This document shows positions 33,453-34,355 of a DNA stretch of 34,355 bases, piece by piece. The position numbers and the translations under genes are program-made. The DNA is from Verrucomicrobiales bacterium (lineage in GTDB: Bacteria; Verrucomicrobiota; Verrucomicrobiia; Verrucomicrobiales; DEV007). Under the pieces are notes generated by a model. It made no database searches, had not been told where the DNA came from, and was given only the letters and a program-made list of their open reading frames with translations. Every line of letters starts with the position of its first letter. Positions within the stretch are counted from its first letter, which is position 1. The stretch is taken from contig JANQJH010000071.1 in NCBI GenBank assembly GCA_028281705.1, positions 1 through 34,355 of the forward strand, written 5' to 3'.

Positions 33453-34033
33453 ATCTCCCCAACCAACTCACGGTCGCGCGCCTGGTCCTCACCATGCTCT
33501 TTGTCGCGGTCCTCTCTCTCGAGACCCCGTATGCCCACACCGCCGCCTTGGCGCTCTTCGTCATCGCCTCCATCACGGATTACCTCGACGGCAAGATCGC
33601 CCGCGAGCGGAACCTGATCACGAATTTCGGCAAACTCATGGATCCGCTGGCCGACAAGGTCCTGGTCTCTGCCGCCTTCGTCATGCTCTGCGCCGCCGGT
33701 CTCTTTCCCGCCTGGATTCTCGTGGTCATCCTCGCCCGGGAGTTCCTCGTCACCGGGTTGCGACTCGTGGCCTCCTCCCAAGGTGCGGTCCTGGCCGCGG
33801 ATGCCCTGGGCAAGTGGAAAACCATCACCCAGATGGTCACTGCGATCTATCTCCTGCTCTTCCTTGCGGCCCAAGAGGCACCCGGAAGCTTCCTCCAGCC
33901 CATGTTTGCCACGGCATTTTTTAAGCCGGAGCAGTTAGGACTCATCCTCGCCGGACTGACCTTGCTCACCACCGTCGTTTCAGGATGGAATTACCTCTGG
34001 AAAAACCGTACCCTCATCCAGTGGGATGACTGA
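33449..34033 (+). CDS. pgsA: CDP-diacylglycerol-glycerol-3-phosphate 3-phosphatidyltransferase, 194 aa
   Basis: Integral membrane enzyme making phosphatidylglycerophosphate from CDP-diacylglycerol and glycerol 3-phosphate. The CDP-alcohol phosphotransferase motif D-x2-D-G-x2-A-R-x8-G-x3-D-x3-D is complete: Asp44, Asp47, Gly48, Ala51, Arg52, Gly61, Asp65, Asp69. NLPNQLTVARLVL at the N-terminus and REFLVTGLRLVA in the middle are typical of PgsA. Several hydrophobic helices span the protein. Its ATG is inside the moaE stop region (ATGA). It ends in a (TGAC)4 tract and converges with the PEP-CTERM gene, only 13 bases between stops. Confidence 0.94.
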   Translation: MNLPNQLTVARLVLTMLFVAVLSLETPYAHTAALALFVIASITDYLDGKIARERNLITNFGKLMDPLADKVLVSAAFVMLCAAGLFPAWILVVILAREFLVTGLRLVASSQGAVLAADALGKWKTITQMVTAIYLLLFLAAQEAPGSFLQPMFATAFFKPEQLGLILAGLTLLTTVVSGWNYLWKNRTLIQWDD

Positions 34034-34042
34034 CTGACTGAC
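34027..34042 (+). repeat. (TGAC)4 microsatellite at the end of pgsA
   Basis: Four tandem TGAC units overlap the pgsA stop (34031-34033). The four TGA triplets fall in all three forward frames, so a +1 or -1 slip within the last codons would still terminate within a few bases. Confidence 0.9.
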
Positions 34043-34046
34043 CGCT

Positions 34047-34355
34047 TCAGGGAGCAGACCGGCGCTGACGCCGCAGAAGGAGGCTCCCCCCTCCGAGGAG
34101 GAAGAGCACCGTCGTCGAGGGCTCCGGCAGCACGGCAATCGGACTCACGGCCACGCTGAGATCCTGAATCGCAGCTACTCCAGAAGCGTTGGCCGCGAGA
34201 AAGCCCGTCGGTCCACTGGGGGCACCGACTTGAGCGCGAAACTGAAGCTCATACGTTCCCGGACTCAGGGTGCCGGTTTCATTGATGGCCACCCCCGTTC
34301 CCAACTCGCCGGTACCGGTAAAAACCGGGGTGGGAGGACCGCCTCCGGTCGAGGT
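34047..34355 (-). CDS. PEP-CTERM sorting-domain protein, C-terminal part (5' end beyond window)
   Basis: The frame is open to the right edge, so only the last 102 codons are seen. The C-terminus reads LPEPSTTVLFLLGGGSLLLRRQRR: a P-E-P motif, a hydrophobic helix and a basic tail, the PEP-CTERM signal recognised by exosortase and its relatives for export and anchoring of extracellular matrix proteins. Upstream the visible part is Gly/Thr/Ser/Pro-rich beta-like sequence with no catalytic motif. The TTG at 34304 is only an internal codon, not a start. Convergent with pgsA. The exosortase gene is not in the window. Confidence 0.85.
   Translation of the reverse strand, partial: TSTGGGPPTPVFTGTGELGTGVAINETGTLSPGTYELQFRAQVGAPSGPTGFLAANASGVAAIQDLSVAVSPIAVLPEPSTTVLFLLGGGSLLLRRQRRSAP

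Overview
The window is a GC-rich (about 60% by eye) bacterial chromosome segment, most likely from the phylum Verrucomicrobiota (PVC superphylum). Support for this comes from a Ser/Thr kinase fused to WD40 repeats, a giant secreted protein combining a Pirellula/Verrucomicrobium-type dehydrogenase propeller with a C-terminal haem domain, a CRTAC1-like FG-GAP/ASPIC protein, a PEP-CTERM protein, and an ECF sigma factor fused to a membrane anchor and helical repeats. Most starts lack a clear Shine-Dalgarno sequence. No phage, insertion sequence or CRISPR was found. The species cannot be named from the sequence alone.

Layout. 1-5.8 kb: a kinase-WD40 gene cut by the left edge, a small membrane protein, a membrane-anchored helical-repeat protein and an ECF sigma factor. 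A two-block promoter-like motif with identical 15-base spacing lies before the small-protein gene and again before the sigma gene. 5.84-6.08 kb: an array of about 100-bp repeats, each carrying an inverted pair of REP-like palindromes. 6.1-14.6 kb (minus strand): a tightly packed run of a transglutaminase-like/TPR protein, the CRTAC1-like protein, a lipase, gatC and gatA. 14.7-17.6 kb: an intrinsic terminator, a sugar phosphate isomerase-like gene and an alpha/beta hydrolase (minus), with a divergent LysR regulator. 17.6-25.2 kb (plus): an RlpA lipoprotein, the 1572-residue haem/dehydrogenase protein, a GlcD-like FAD oxidase and a bestrophin-like (DUF4239) membrane protein.

25.4-28.0 kb: the sigma-membrane-repeat fusion gene (minus), then apparent accessory debris: an intact antitoxin-like gene, a RelE/ParE-type toxin with one in-frame TAG, and the C-terminal half of a GNAT acetyltransferase, beside tRNA-Arg(CCG). 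28.1-34.4 kb: core genes ileS-lspA and gndA (minus), moaE-pgsA (plus, 4-nt overlap), and the end of a PEP-CTERM protein cut by the right edge.

The most interesting leads are (1) the candidate ECF regulon at 3.2-5.8 kb, (2) the apparently membrane-tethered sigma factor at 25.4-27.1 kb, (3) the REP-like array, and (4) the decayed toxin-antitoxin/GNAT junction. Functional statements rest on recognised motifs. Regulatory statements are inference.
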